This document shows positions 29,789 through 38,114 of a DNA stretch of 64,000 nt, one piece after another. The notes beneath the pieces are model-generated. The model was given only the letters and a program-made list of their open reading frames with translations. It made no database searches and had not been told where the DNA came from. Source of the stretch: Halothiobacillus neapolitanus c2. GTDB lineage: Bacteria > Pseudomonadota > Gammaproteobacteria > Halothiobacillales > Halothiobacillaceae. The position numbers and the translations under genes are program-made. The stretch is from the NCBI RefSeq assembly GCF_000024765.1, contig NC_013422.1, positions 825,501 to 889,500 of the forward strand. The letters are read 5' to 3'. How positions within the stretch are numbered: the stretch's first letter is position 1; each line of letters begins with the position of its first letter.

Positions 29789-30148
29789 ATGAAAACCAAC
29801 CTCCGTTTGTCACGTGCTTTGACCGCAGCCGTTGTTCTTGCCCTCGGCGCCAGCACTGCCGTTGTTTACGCGAACAACAGCCCAGCCAAGGCGGATGCCA
29901 AAATCACCATGGAGCAAGCCAAGGCGCAAGCGTTGCAATTGCAACCCGGCACGATCAAAGATGCCGAACTGGAGCATGAACAGGGCGGTTCCGGTCTGCG
30001 TTATTCGTTCGATATTCAAACCCAACAAGGCGTGCATGAAGTGGGCATCGATGCAATGAACGGTGCCGTACTCGAAAACGACATCGACCACGGTGATGCC
30101 AACGATAAAACGGATGATCACAAAGATGGCGAAACACAAGACGACTGA
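29789..30148 (+). CDS. Secreted PepSY-domain protein
   Basis: 119-residue exported protein. The signal peptide (TAAVVLALGASTAVVYA, cleavage near residue 29) is followed by one PepSY domain: ITMEQAKAQALQLQPGTIKD, then ELEHEQGGSGLRYSFDIQ and VHEVGIDAMNGAVLEND, with the usual alternation. The tail is very acidic (DHGDANDKTDDHKDGETQDD) and has three histidines, which could bind metal ions. PepSY proteins are periplasmic modulators or inhibitors. Its place at the end of an efflux operon next to a kinase with a periplasmic sensor suggests a signalling or metal-buffering role, but this is not demonstrated. Confidence 0.85.
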   Translation: MKTNLRLSRALTAAVVLALGASTAVVYANNSPAKADAKITMEQAKAQALQLQPGTIKDAELEHEQGGSGLRYSFDIQTQQGVHEVGIDAMNGAVLENDIDHGDANDKTDDHKDGETQDD

Positions 30149-30171
30149 TCGCGTCGAACTGCGTTAAAGAA

Positions 30172-30274
30172 AGCTCTAAAAACTCGTCATTCCCGCGTAG
30201 GCGGGAATCCAGCGCTGTTGATTTTTCTGGGTTCCCGCTTTCGCGAGAACGACGAATCACGGTATTTCGAGGTG
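30172..30274 (+). repeat. Interspersed palindromic repeat, copy 1
   Basis: About 103 bases that recur in inverted orientation at 56307-56410 with roughly 90 percent identity by eye. The core is ATTCCCGCG-TAG-GCGGGAAT, a hairpin of a kind widespread in proteobacterial intergenic regions. A second hairpin (TTCCCGCTTTCGCGAGAAC) follows. It lies directly after the PepSY gene. No coding capacity. Confidence 0.85.
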
Positions 30275-30288
30275 CCCTTAAGCCAATC

Positions 30289-30325
30289 GGCCCTATTCAT
30301 GTAGCAATGAATGGGGCTTTTTCTT
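30289..30325 (+). terminator. Rho-independent terminator of the RND/PepSY unit
   Basis: GGCCCTATTCAT pairs with ATGAATGGGGC, with minor mismatch, across the loop GTAGCA. TTTTTCTTT follows. It lies downstream of the PepSY gene and the interspersed repeat and would end transcription of the efflux operon. Confidence 0.85.
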
Positions 30326-30552
30326 TGCAAGTTTGATGATTTTAGCCGTTATTTGGGCGTACCAACGTCCGGCAGGGTGACCCGTTGTCGTGTTGTTCGG
30401 AAAATTGTTCGGTCTTGATGGCGCCGTGTCGGTTTAAGGGGGTTATCAGAGGCCTCCTGGGCTTACCAGATATGTTTCCGCAGAATTACCTGATCCCATT
30501 TGATTTAAATGAGCGCGCTTGTTTCTGCACTAATTTCGCTGTGCCAAGCTGT

Positions 30553-30577
30553 CTTTGCGCACAGATATGGTGCAAAG
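30553..30577. promoter_or_regulatory. Imperfect palindrome upstream of the guanidine operon
   Basis: CTTTGC at 30553-30558 and GCAAAG at 30572-30577 are perfect inverted arms; the inner bases (GC, A, C against GGT) extend the symmetry to about 7 of 9 pairs. The TGC...GGTGCA content recalls NtrC-type enhancer sites (TGCACC-N5-GGTGCA), but the spacing is two bases too long. It is 62 bases upstream of the sigma-54-like element. The 30326-30552 stretch before it holds nothing I can support. Confidence 0.35.
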
Positions 30578-30587
30578 AAAGGACCTC

Positions 30588-30611
30588 GTTATGCATTATT
30601 TATTGCATAAC
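30588..30611. promoter_or_regulatory. Perfect long palindrome, candidate operator for the NikR-like regulator
   Basis: The arms GTTATGCA and TGCATAAC are exactly complementary and separated by 8 AT-only bases. Widely spaced palindromic half-sites are usual for NikR-type ribbon-helix-helix proteins (E. coli NikR: GTATGA-N16-TCATAC), and a NikR-like gene lies in the operon downstream. The site is about 28 bases before the -24-like element and 98 bases before the first gene. The link to the regulator is inference. Confidence 0.55.
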
Positions 30612-30638
30612 TATATGAAAAATATGTAAACACATCTC

Positions 30639-30656
30639 TTGGCCTGATTCATGCAA
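30639..30656 (+). promoter_or_regulatory. Sigma-54-type promoter candidate for the nitrogen operon
   Basis: TTGGCCTGATTCATGCAA has GG (30641-30642) and GC (30653-30654) exactly 10 bases apart, the defining -24/-12 spacing. It matches TGGC and TGCA of the consensus TGGCAC-N5-TTGCW. It is about 52 bases before the start codon of the substrate-binding protein gene. Nitrogen-scavenging operons are commonly RpoN/NtrC dependent, which suits this location. The match is good but incomplete. Confidence 0.5.
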
Positions 30657-30708
30657 TTTCAGTATTACTGTTTTTGAAGATGGTAATACCAAGAGAGAGA
30701 GGTGTGAT

Positions 30709-31692
30709 ATGAAGTCTGTTCTGCGTGCGGTATCTCGAGTTGTTTTGGGTGCGGTTTTTTTGGGTGGCAGTGCACTGGCTAGCGCGGCGCCATTGACGAT
30801 TGGTTACAGCGATTGGCCGGGCTGGGTTGCCTGGCAGGTGGCCATTGAAAAGAACTGGTTCAAGGATGCCGGTGTCGATGTCAAGTTCGACTGGTTTGAT
30901 TATGCGCCTTCAATGGAAGCCTTTGCGGCGGGCAAACTGGATGCCGTGACCATGACCAACGGCGATGCGCTGGTTACGGGGGCGACCGGTGCCAAGAGTG
31001 TAATGATTCTGATCAATGATTACAGCAATGGTAATGACATGATCGTCGGTGCGCCGGGTATCGATTCTCTTAAGGATCTCAAAGGCAAGAAGGTGGGTGT
31101 GGAGATCGGCTTTGTCGATCATCTGCTGCTGCTCAATGGCCTGCACAAGAACGGCATGACTGAAAATGATGTTCAGCTCGTGAATGTGCCGACCAATGAA
31201 ACACCGCAGGTTCTGGCTTCCGGACAGGTATCCGCGATCGGGGCCTGGCAACCCAACTCCGGCGCGGCGTTGAAGTTGGTGCCGGGTTCCAAGCCGATCT
31301 ACACCAGTGCTGACGCACCCGGCCTGATCTACGACGTGCTGGCCGTTTCTCCGCAGAGTTTGGCGATGCACCGCGCCGAGTGGGAAAAGGTGATTAAGGT
31401 CTGGTATCGAGTAGTTGATTACATCAACGATCCGAAGACACACGATGAGGCGGTGCGCATCATGGCTTCCCGCGTCGGTGTTCCACCAGAGGAATATCAA
31501 GCCTTCCTGAAGGGTACCAAGATCCTGACTCTGGCCGAAGCGAAGTCGCACTTCAAGAAAGGTCCCGGCCTGGATTCGATTTACGGCTCATCTGAAATCG
31601 TGGACAAGTTCAATGTCGATAACAAGGTGTACACAGTGCCGCAGGACATCAATTCCTACATTGATCCTGCGTTGACCGATGCGCTGAAGTAA
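30709..31692 (+). CDS. ABC transporter periplasmic substrate-binding protein, NitT/TauT type
   Basis: 327-residue exported protein. A signal peptide of about 27 residues ([18 protein letters not shown]) precedes a SsuA/TauA-like fold starting [17 protein letters not shown]. Further segments typical of the family are [19 protein letters not shown] and [15 protein letters not shown]. It is the first gene of the operon that also encodes the permease, ATPase and the urea/guanidine carboxylase system. The ligand is therefore likely a small nitrogen compound (guanidine, urea or a relative) rather than a sulfonate. The good ribosome binding site (GAGAGAGAGG) is just upstream. Confidence 0.9.
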   Translation: MKSVLRAVSRVVLGAVFLGGSALASAAPLTIGYSDWPGWVAWQVAIEKNWFKDAGVDVKFDWFDYAPSMEAFAAGKLDAVTMTNGDALVTGATGAKSVMILINDYSNGNDMIVGAPGIDSLKDLKGKKVGVEIGFVDHLLLLNGLHKNGMTENDVQLVNVPTNETPQVLASGQVSAIGAWQPNSGAALKLVPGSKPIYTSADAPGLIYDVLAVSPQSLAMHRAEWEKVIKVWYRVVDYINDPKTHDEAVRIMASRVGVPPEEYQAFLKGTKILTLAEAKSHFKKGPGLDSIYGSSEIVDKFNVDNKVYTVPQDINSYIDPALTDALK

Positions 31693-31734
31693 TCGCGTTA
31701 CTAAATGAAACGAGTCTGATTGGAGATGAGTTCA

Positions 31735-32697
31735 ATGGCCCATTCCTCGTGGTTCTCCGTTCGCCAGCCACTGGCCCCGCGCCGACGCTTCGTGTTGTCG
31801 CTGATGAGCTTCGGTATCCCGCTGCTTATCTGGTGCCTGGTGAGTTACGTGCCCGCGGTTTGGCACCCGATGATCAAAATCACCGATCCGGGCTCGGTGT
31901 CGTACTTCAGCGACGGGATGTTGCTGAATAAGGATCTGTTCTACAAGGAACAGGATCGGCTGGAAAAAGAAGGTAAAGCCCCGCCGCAAGGCATTCCAGC
32001 CAATCCGGTCTATTTGCCGACACCCGGGGCTGTGGCCACGGCGTTCTACACCGCCTTCACCACGCCGCCGCAACGTCGGGATGAAAAATGGCTTTACCAA
32101 AGCCTGGGGGACAGCATCTCGGTGATCTTCCTCGGGTTCCTCATTTCTTCGCTCATCGCTATTCCGTTGGGCATTCTGGCGGGTACCTTCGATCTGTTTT
32201 CACGATTGACGGAACCCTTTGTCGAGTTTTTCCGCTACTTGCCGGCGCCTGCGTTCGGTGCCTTGGCGGTCGCGATTCTCGGGATTAATGAAGCTCCGAA
32301 AATCGCCATCATCGTAATCGGCACGTTCTTTCAGCAAGTGCTGGTGGTCGCCAACACGACTCGGAAAATCGACACCTCGTTGCTTGAGGCCGCCATGACG
32401 CTGGGGGCCAACCGGCTGCATCTGTTATTCCGTGTGGTGATCCCGGGGATGCTGCCGGATCTGTTCAGAGACGTACGTGTCCTGCTGGGCTGGGCATGGA
32501 CGTATCTGATCGTGGCCGAGATGATCGGTGCGAGTTCTGGCATCACCTGGTTCATTACCCAGCAGGCTCGGTACAAGAACTTCGAGAACGTGTATGCCGC
32601 CATCATGATGATCGGGTTCATTGGTATTACGACGGATCTGCTGCTTGCCTGGTTGTCCCGCCGGATCTTTCCGTGGCAGCGCGGCAGCAAGGCCTAA
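31735..32697 (+). CDS. ABC transporter permease, NitT/TauT (SsuC) type
   Basis: Inner-membrane permease of 320 residues with an N-terminal helix (FVLSLMSFGIPLLIWCLVSY). A long periplasmic insertion follows, then the binding-protein-dependent transport domain with five helices. The EAA loop that contacts the ATPase is visible as LLEAAMTLGANRLHLLFRVV followed by IPGMLPDL. A TTG at 31720 and ATG 31726 are also in frame, but ATG 31735 has GGAG at a normal 9-base spacing. It follows the binding-protein gene by about 40 bases. Confidence 0.9.
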   Translation: MAHSSWFSVRQPLAPRRRFVLSLMSFGIPLLIWCLVSYVPAVWHPMIKITDPGSVSYFSDGMLLNKDLFYKEQDRLEKEGKAPPQGIPANPVYLPTPGAVATAFYTAFTTPPQRRDEKWLYQSLGDSISVIFLGFLISSLIAIPLGILAGTFDLFSRLTEPFVEFFRYLPAPAFGALAVAILGINEAPKIAIIVIGTFFQQVLVVANTTRKIDTSLLEAAMTLGANRLHLLFRVVIPGMLPDLFRDVRVLLGWAWTYLIVAEMIGASSGITWFITQQARYKNFENVYAAIMMIGFIGITTDLLLAWLSRRIFPWQRGSKA

Positions 32698-32749
32698 ATA
32701 GAAGCTTCCTGAATAGATATTTAAGTAGAAAGCTTAGAAGGAACATCAG

Positions 32750-33676
32750 ATGAGTGTGAACGATACAAACAGCGCCAACCATGACCTTAGCTACCTCGAT
32801 CAGTCCGAGGCGGTCAGAGCGCGGTTCGAACGGTTGAAACAGCGGCCGGTCGTTCTGGAAGTCAAAGGGCTCGGCAAGAACTTTGACTCATCGCAAGGGC
32901 CGGTCACGGCGCTGAAGGACATTAACTTCAAGGTCCACAAACGCGAGTTTGTGTGTGTGATCGGTCCGTCCGGCTGCGGCAAATCGACCCTGATCCGCAT
33001 TCTGGCCGGTCTTGAACAGGCCAGCGGCGGGGCGGTTCTGCTCGATGGCAAGCCGGTCGAAGGCCCGGGGCCGGAGCGGGGCATGGTTTTCCAGGGCTAT
33101 ACCCTGTTCCCCTGGTTGACCGTGAAGAAGAACGTGATGTTCGGTTTGCAGGTTTCCGGGCGGGGCGGGCTACCCGAACAGGAAGCGCTGCAATGGATCG
33201 ATCTCGTCGGGTTGAGCAAGTTTGCCAATCATTATCCGCATCAGTTGTCCGGCGGCATGAAACAACGCGTTGCCATCGCACGGGCACTGGCCAATCAGCC
33301 ACGCATCCTGCTGATGGACGAACCCTTCGGCGCGCTGGATGCCCAGACACGCGCTCGGATGCAGTCGCATCTGATGGAAATCTGGAAAAACATCGACATC
33401 ACGATCGTGTTCATTACCCACGATCTGGACGAGGCGGTGTACCTCGCCGACCGGATTCTGGTGCTGAAGGCGCATCCGGGTGAAGTTCAGGAGCTGATCG
33501 AGGTGCCCGTGCCCCAGCCGCGCACGTCTGGTCACCTCGATTCGCCTGAATTCATTGCCACCAAGAAGCACATCGAGTCGCTGATTCATCCGAAGAGCAT
33601 GGATGAGGAAGAGGGCGAGCACCTCAACATGATGCGGATGGTGCGCGTGGATGACGCGGTTGGAGACATTTTCTGA
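32750..33676 (+). CDS. ABC transporter ATP-binding protein, NitT/TauT type
   Basis: 308-residue ATPase. Visible motifs are Walker [15 protein letters not shown]-loop [13 protein letters not shown], signature [16 protein letters not shown], Walker [16 protein letters not shown] and the switch His in [12 protein letters not shown]-terminal extension of about 60 residues beyond the core is unusual in length; it holds a run of His, Glu and Met ([13 protein letters not shown]). A 52-base AT-rich spacer with a GAAGGAA ribosome binding site precedes the start. Confidence 0.93.
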   Translation: MSVNDTNSANHDLSYLDQSEAVRARFERLKQRPVVLEVKGLGKNFDSSQGPVTALKDINFKVHKREFVCVIGPSGCGKSTLIRILAGLEQASGGAVLLDGKPVEGPGPERGMVFQGYTLFPWLTVKKNVMFGLQVSGRGGLPEQEALQWIDLVGLSKFANHYPHQLSGGMKQRVAIARALANQPRILLMDEPFGALDAQTRARMQSHLMEIWKNIDITIVFITHDLDEAVYLADRILVLKAHPGEVQELIEVPVPQPRTSGHLDSPEFIATKKHIESLIHPKSMDEEEGEHLNMMRMVRVDDAVGDIF

Positions 33677-33689
33677 TGGAGCGCGCGTG

Positions 33690-34487
33690 ATGAAAAGAAC
33701 ATGGCACCAACTCACCTGGGAAGAGATCGGCCAGATCGTTGCTGATGGCATGGATGCGGCGATTCTTCCTGTTGGCGCCACCGAGCAGCATGGACCCCAC
33801 ATGGGATGTGGCATGGATAGCGAGTTGGCGGGGCAGTTATGCAGAGATGCTGCCGCGCAGACGGGTGTGTTTTTGTTGCCCACCTTGCCTTATGGCTGTT
33901 CGGTCGGGCATTCCCGCCGCTGGCCCGGCACGCTAGCGGTGCAGCCGAAGACACTGATCGATCTCGTGAAGGAAATCGGAGATTGGGTGCATTCAGCGGG
34001 GATCAATCGCCTGTTTATCATCAACAGCCACGTAACGAATGCGGCCCCGTTGCGTTGCGCACTTGAGATGTTACGGGCAGAGCATGATGGACTGATGGTG
34101 GCGCTGATCAACAGCGCGCAGATCAGTCCACGGGTCAGGGATGCCCATCATGCCGATGGCGACGACTGGCATGCCAATGCGGCCGAAACCGCATTGATGC
34201 AGTACCTGGCGCCGGAATTGGTGCGCGAGGACAAGTTGATCGACGCCGATGATCCGGATCGCACGGCCGATTGTGTGTTCTCTCATCCCGTCAATCGAAC
34301 GAGCCTCAATGGGGTTACCGGCTCCCCTTCAAAAGCAACGGCTGAGGATGGTCGCCAGCTCTTTGAGTGGATGGTGACCGATCTGTCGGAAAAGATTCGT
34401 ATGGGTCTGGTTGAAAAACCGCCCTTAACCCACGGCTACAACGATGCCGTGCAATTCAATAAAAATGCCCAGAGCCAAAAGGTCTAA
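33690..34487 (+). CDS. Creatininase-family amidohydrolase
   Basis: 265-residue metal-dependent hydrolase of the creatininase family (creatinine amidohydrolase, ArfB and relatives). The N-terminal metal site is visible: [20 protein letters not shown] with Glu, His and Asp ligands. Other family segments are [18 protein letters not shown] and the conserved [13 protein letters not shown], where most members have NGHGGN. The change to NSHVTN is notable. The frame is open upstream, but ATG 33690 is preferred: it follows the ATPase stop by 13 bases and has GGAG 8 bases before it. Its substrate in this operon is not known; a cyclic guanidine compound such as creatinine is one possibility. Confidence 0.85.
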   Translation: MKRTWHQLTWEEIGQIVADGMDAAILPVGATEQHGPHMGCGMDSELAGQLCRDAAAQTGVFLLPTLPYGCSVGHSRRWPGTLAVQPKTLIDLVKEIGDWVHSAGINRLFIINSHVTNAAPLRCALEMLRAEHDGLMVALINSAQISPRVRDAHHADGDDWHANAAETALMQYLAPELVREDKLIDADDPDRTADCVFSHPVNRTSLNGVTGSPSKATAEDGRQLFEWMVTDLSEKIRMGLVEKPPLTHGYNDAVQFNKNAQSQKV

Positions 34488-35875
34488 TGATGAAATCGAA
34501 CGCGAGCTTTAAGAAGAAATCCAAGTCCAGTGTCAAGAAAATCCAGGCCTCGCTTGCCGAGAAGGGTGTGAAGTACTGCCTGGGCGCCTACGTGGATATC
34601 CACGGCGTCCCCAAGGGCAAGGTTGTGCCTCTGGCGCATCTGGATCACATGGCGCAGGGTTCCGAGCTGTACACCGGTTACGCGCTGGATGGTTTGGGGC
34701 AGCGTCCCAATGACGACGAAATCGCGTCCGTTCCGGATCTGGACCACATCATCCAGTTGCCCTGGCAGCCTGAGATGGCCTGGATGCCCGCCGACAACAC
34801 CTTCCACGGCGAACCCTATCCGCTGAACACCCGCGTCGCGCTCAAACTGCAATTGGAGAAGGCGGCCGAGATGGGATTCGGCATGAATCTGGGTATCGAG
34901 GCCGAGCTGTTCGTGCTCAAGCAGAACGAAGACGGCAGCCTCTCGGTGCCGAACCCGGATGACCGTTTGACCAAGCCTTGCTACGACGCGCGTTGCTTCC
35001 TGGATCAGTTCACCTGGCTCGACAGGATGGCCACGGCAATCAACGACCTCGGCTGGGATCTGTATTCGTTCGACCACGAAGACGCCAACGGCCAGTATGA
35101 GTTTGATTTCAAATACGCCGATGCTTTGACTACCTGCGACCGTTTCACGTTCTTGCGCCTGATGGCCAAAGAGTTCGCCAAACAGGAAGGCCTGCTCGCG
35201 ACCTTCATGCCCAAACCGTTTGCCAACAAGACCGGTACCGGCGCGCATTTCAATATGTCGCTGTACGACCTGGAGACCGGATCGAACCTGTTTGCCTGCG
35301 ATCCGGCCGATGATCCGCACGGCCTGGGTCTGACCAAGCTGGGTTATCAGTTCATCGCGGGCGTCATCAAGCACGGCAAGGCCTTGTGCGCGGTGCTTGC
35401 GCCCACCGTCAATAGCTATAAGCGGTTGGTGCGTCAGGGCGATATGCCGTACTTCACCTGGGCGCCGGTGTTCAATTCCTTCGGCTCCAACAACCGCACC
35501 AATTCCATTCGCGTGCCGATGGGCGGCGGGCGGTTCGAGTCGCGTAATGCCGATGGCTCGGTGAATCCTTATCTGGCGGCGACCTTGTTGCTGGCAGCCG
35601 GCCTGGAAGGCATCCGTGAAGGGCTTGACCCCGGTTTGCCGCAGGAGGACAACCTGTATGAACTGACCGAGTCCGAGCGTGCCGCCCGTGGGATTGAGTT
35701 CCTGCCGCAGAATCTGGCCGAAGCGATTGATGTGTTCGAGGCCGATCCGTTCGTGACTGAAGTGCTCGGTCAGGAACTGCGTGACGAGTTTGTGCGCTAC
35801 AAGCGCCGCGAGTGGACCGAATACCATCTGAGTGTGACCGCTTGGGAAGTCAAACGTTACAGCCATTTGTTCTGA
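34487..35875 (+). CDS. glnT: Glutamine synthetase, type III (GlnT-like)
   Basis: 462-residue ATP-dependent ligase of the glutamine synthetase superfamily. The beta-grasp domain contains [20 protein letters not shown]. The catalytic domain has [31 protein letters not shown], the [14 protein letters not shown] loop and the [21 protein letters not shown]/glutamate region. It resembles the GlnT branch rather than the GlnA branch and lacks the NLYDLPPEE adenylation tyrosine region in the usual form. The start overlaps the stop of the creatininase-family gene (TAATG). A role in capturing ammonium from the nitrogen compound, or in gamma-glutamylating an amine, is inferred from the neighbours. Confidence 0.85.
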   Translation: MMKSNASFKKKSKSSVKKIQASLAEKGVKYCLGAYVDIHGVPKGKVVPLAHLDHMAQGSELYTGYALDGLGQRPNDDEIASVPDLDHIIQLPWQPEMAWMPADNTFHGEPYPLNTRVALKLQLEKAAEMGFGMNLGIEAELFVLKQNEDGSLSVPNPDDRLTKPCYDARCFLDQFTWLDRMATAINDLGWDLYSFDHEDANGQYEFDFKYADALTTCDRFTFLRLMAKEFAKQEGLLATFMPKPFANKTGTGAHFNMSLYDLETGSNLFACDPADDPHGLGLTKLGYQFIAGVIKHGKALCAVLAPTVNSYKRLVRQGDMPYFTWAPVFNSFGSNNRTNSIRVPMGGGRFESRNADGSVNPYLAATLLLAAGLEGIREGLDPGLPQEDNLYELTESERAARGIEFLPQNLAEAIDVFEADPFVTEVLGQELRDEFVRYKRREWTEYHLSVTAWEVKRYSHLF

Positions 35876-35907
35876 GGACAAGCAACGGAGAAAGGAGGGA
35901 ATGCCGT

Positions 35908-36354
35908 ATGAATGATCTGAATCGAGGAGCATTGAGCCGGATCAGCATCTCGCTGCCTTCCCGCTTGCTGGCGGAACTGGACAAAATGGTGCTCAAACGC
36001 GGTTTTGATAGCCGTTCGCAAGCCATTGTCGAGATGATCAACCAGCAGTTGGTCGAGCATAAGTCCGACCTGGGGTTTGATGTCATGGCTGGCACGATCA
36101 ACCTCGTCTACGACCATTCGACCACGAATCTGCAAAAGGAACTGGCCGATCTTCAGCATAAGTACATCGACGAGGTGATCAGTTCCTTGCACGTGCACCT
36201 GATGGACAACCAGACGATGGAAGTCATCCTGGTTCAGGGGCCGGCAACGAAACTGCAAATGATCGCCGACCAGATGATCAGTTGCAGTGGGGTGATTACG
36301 GGGCGCTTACAGCTGACGACCACGCAAATGCCGCCGTTACACCCATTGACCTAA
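35908..36354 (+). CDS. NikR-like ribbon-helix-helix transcriptional regulator
   Basis: 148-residue protein with the CopG/NikR ribbon-helix-helix at the N-terminus (LSRISISLPSRLLAELDKMV, SRSQAIVEMINQQL). A C-terminal ACT-like domain follows with DLQHKYIDEVISSLHVHL. In NikR the nickel ligands are three His and one Cys. Here the QH and LHVHL histidines are kept, but the position of the Cys in the DNCLEV motif is Thr (NQTMEV). It may therefore bind a different metal or another ligand. Start ATG 35908 has a perfect AAAGGAGG 8 bases upstream; an earlier in-frame ATG is unlikely. It follows glnT by 32 bases. It may control this operon through the palindrome at 30588. Confidence 0.85.
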   Translation: MNDLNRGALSRISISLPSRLLAELDKMVLKRGFDSRSQAIVEMINQQLVEHKSDLGFDVMAGTINLVYDHSTTNLQKELADLQHKYIDEVISSLHVHLMDNQTMEVILVQGPATKLQMIADQMISCSGVITGRLQLTTTQMPPLHPLT

Positions 36355-36627
36355 GGAACCTCTGATTGAATCCCTCGTGAGCCGAGTTGCTGATCCAAAA
36401 GCCGCAAAACGAGGCAGAGGCCGAAGGTCGTAGTTGCGCTACGATGCCAAGGCCGATAACGAAGTGTTGCGGCTTTTGGGCGGCAACCCGCATGGGACGG
36501 GCTTTTGAGTGCGATTCGCTGTGTTGCGCCGCTCACGAATGGAATAACCATTCGTTTCGCGCCGCGCCTTGCGACTCATCCCTCAAAAGCCCGTCTCGGC
36601 CACGAAGGATTCAATCAGAGGTTCCTT
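36353..36627. mobile_element. MITE-like element with long terminal inverted repeats
   Basis: A 275-base element inserted between the NikR-like gene and the first DUF1989 gene. The terminal inverted repeats are about 33 bases (36353-36386 and 36595-36627), beginning AAGGAACCTCTGATTGAATC, with few mismatches. Two further perfect internal stems give a cloverleaf: CCAAAAGCCGCAA (36395) with its complement at 36467, and GACGGGCTTTTGAG (36496) with its complement at 36582. No transposase is encoded. The left end overlaps the TAA of the regulator gene. Non-autonomous transposition is inferred from the structure. Confidence 0.75.
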
Positions 36628-36695
36628 AAGGAATGGTCCTGAAAGATAACGAGAACATACGCGGTAAGAACAACATGCCAATACAGGAGAAAATC

Positions 36696-37433
36696 ATGAC
36701 CGAAATGATGTACGAAGATGTTATCCCTGGCGGTGCCCACTGGTCGCTCGAAATGGCCAAGGGCACCCAGCTCGTCCTGATCGATGAAACGGGCGGAGCG
36801 AATGTCGGGATGCTGTTTTTCAACCCACGCAACCCGCTCGAACGCTACAACGCGCCGGACACGCTCAAGTGCCAGCACACCTTCAAGCTGACCCAGGGTC
36901 ATTGCCTGTATTCGGATATGGGGCGAATCTTCTGCTCCATCGTCGAAGACACAGTGGGCTGGCACGACACCGTGGGTGGCAACCTGAGCAAGCAAAAGTT
37001 GCGGGAAAAATGGACCGAACGCCGGTATCAGCAGGCGCACAACGATTGGACTTTAAGCGGCGTGGACAGCTTTCTGGTCGAGATGGCCAAGTACGGTCTC
37101 GGCAAGAAGGACATGGCCGCCAACCTGAATCTGTTCAGCAAGCTGGCGGTAGAGGACGATGGCACGCTGGTGTTCGTCGAGCAGCACAGCACTGCGGGCG
37201 ACAAGATCGCGCTGCGGTTTGAAATGAATACGCTGGTGATTTTCCATACCTGTCCCCATCCGATGAACCCGGCGGCGAGCTATCCCAAAAAACCGGTTCG
37301 GTACCAGATCTGGACGGCCGATCCGGTGACAGACGACGACCTGTGCATGAATTCACGGGTGGAAAACCAGCGCGGATTCAAGAACACCGAGCTCTATCAA
37401 CCCACGTGCTGTTCTGCACACAGCTGCGCTTAA
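36696..37433 (+). CDS. Urea carboxylase-associated DUF1989 protein (putative carboxyguanidine deiminase subunit, larger)
   Basis: 245-residue DUF1989 protein. Family motifs seen are DETGGANVGMLFFNPRNPLERYNAPDT in part, CSIVEDTVGWHDTVGG with the conserved metal-site His/Asp, and the C-terminal HTCPHPMNP. A downstream partner of the same family overlaps in function. Such pairs (CgdA/CgdB) are known to convert carboxyguanidine to allophanate and ammonia in guanidine degradation. ATG 36696 has AGGAG 7 bases upstream and is preferred to earlier in-frame ATGs. The C-terminus (CCSAHSCA) is unusually rich in cysteine. Confidence 0.85.
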   Translation: MTEMMYEDVIPGGAHWSLEMAKGTQLVLIDETGGANVGMLFFNPRNPLERYNAPDTLKCQHTFKLTQGHCLYSDMGRIFCSIVEDTVGWHDTVGGNLSKQKLREKWTERRYQQAHNDWTLSGVDSFLVEMAKYGLGKKDMAANLNLFSKLAVEDDGTLVFVEQHSTAGDKIALRFEMNTLVIFHTCPHPMNPAASYPKKPVRYQIWTADPVTDDDLCMNSRVENQRGFKNTELYQPTCCSAHSCA

Positions 37434-37442
37434 GGAGGCCCT

Positions 37443-38081
37443 ATGATCAAGCACAGTACGCTCACACCCGAAGTCGCCACCTTTCGCCAGGTGGTTGAAG
37501 CCGGTGACTATTTCATCAAGATCGTACAGTCGGGACAGACCGTACGAATTCTGGATCTGGAAGGCAATCAGGCTGCCGATACCCTGTTCTACCGGGCTGA
37601 TAATCCCACCGAACGCTACAGCGCCATCGACACCATTCGTGAGCAGGGTAATGTGTATCTGAGCGCGGGCACCCTGCTGCTCAGCACAGAGGGTAATCCG
37701 ATGCTCGAAATCGTGGCGGACACTTGCGGGCGGCACGATACGCTGGGCGGCGCCTGCGCTACCGAATCGAACACCGTGCGTTATGGCCTTCAAACCAAGT
37801 GTATGCACGCTTGCCGCGATAGCTGGATGCTTGCGGTGGCCGAGCATGAAGAATACGGCCTGAGCAAACGGGACATCACGCACAACATCAATTTTTTCAT
37901 GAATGTACCCGTCACGTCGGAAGGCGGGCTGACCTTCGAGGACGGCATTTCGGATGCAGGCAAATACGTTGAGTTGACGGCGAAAATGGACGTGATCGTG
38001 CTCATTTCAAACTGCCCGCAACTCAACAATCCCTGCAACGCGTACAATCCAACGCCCATTGAGGTCTTGATCTGGAACTGA
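37443..38081 (+). CDS. Urea carboxylase-associated DUF1989 protein (putative carboxyguanidine deiminase subunit, smaller)
   Basis: 212-residue DUF1989 protein, paralogous to the preceding product and 9 bases after it, with the ribosome binding site AAGGAGG. Visible are [39 protein letters not shown] with the conserved Cys/His/Asp, [12 protein letters not shown] and the C-terminal [18 protein letters not shown]. The separate-subunit arrangement matches the CgdAB heterodimer of guanidine degradation clusters. Which of the two genes corresponds to A or B cannot be settled here. Confidence 0.87.
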   Translation: MIKHSTLTPEVATFRQVVEAGDYFIKIVQSGQTVRILDLEGNQAADTLFYRADNPTERYSAIDTIREQGNVYLSAGTLLLSTEGNPMLEIVADTCGRHDTLGGACATESNTVRYGLQTKCMHACRDSWMLAVAEHEEYGLSKRDITHNINFFMNVPVTSEGGLTFEDGISDAGKYVELTAKMDVIVLISNCPQLNNPCNAYNPTPIEVLIWN

Positions 38082-38114
38082 AACCCGTCAGTATCGACTG
38101 GACAAACCCGACCC

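Noticed and set aside
30385-30618. A 77-residue rightward frame upstream of the guanidine operon
   Set aside because: Cys-rich, no similarity I recognise, and it runs through the palindromes and promoter region of the operon.
30149-30708. Guanidine-I (ykkC) riboswitch at the head of the operon
   Set aside because: The conserved CTAGGG and GTCCGAGAG-type blocks are not present; only the hairpins at 38115-38163 match a guanidine class.
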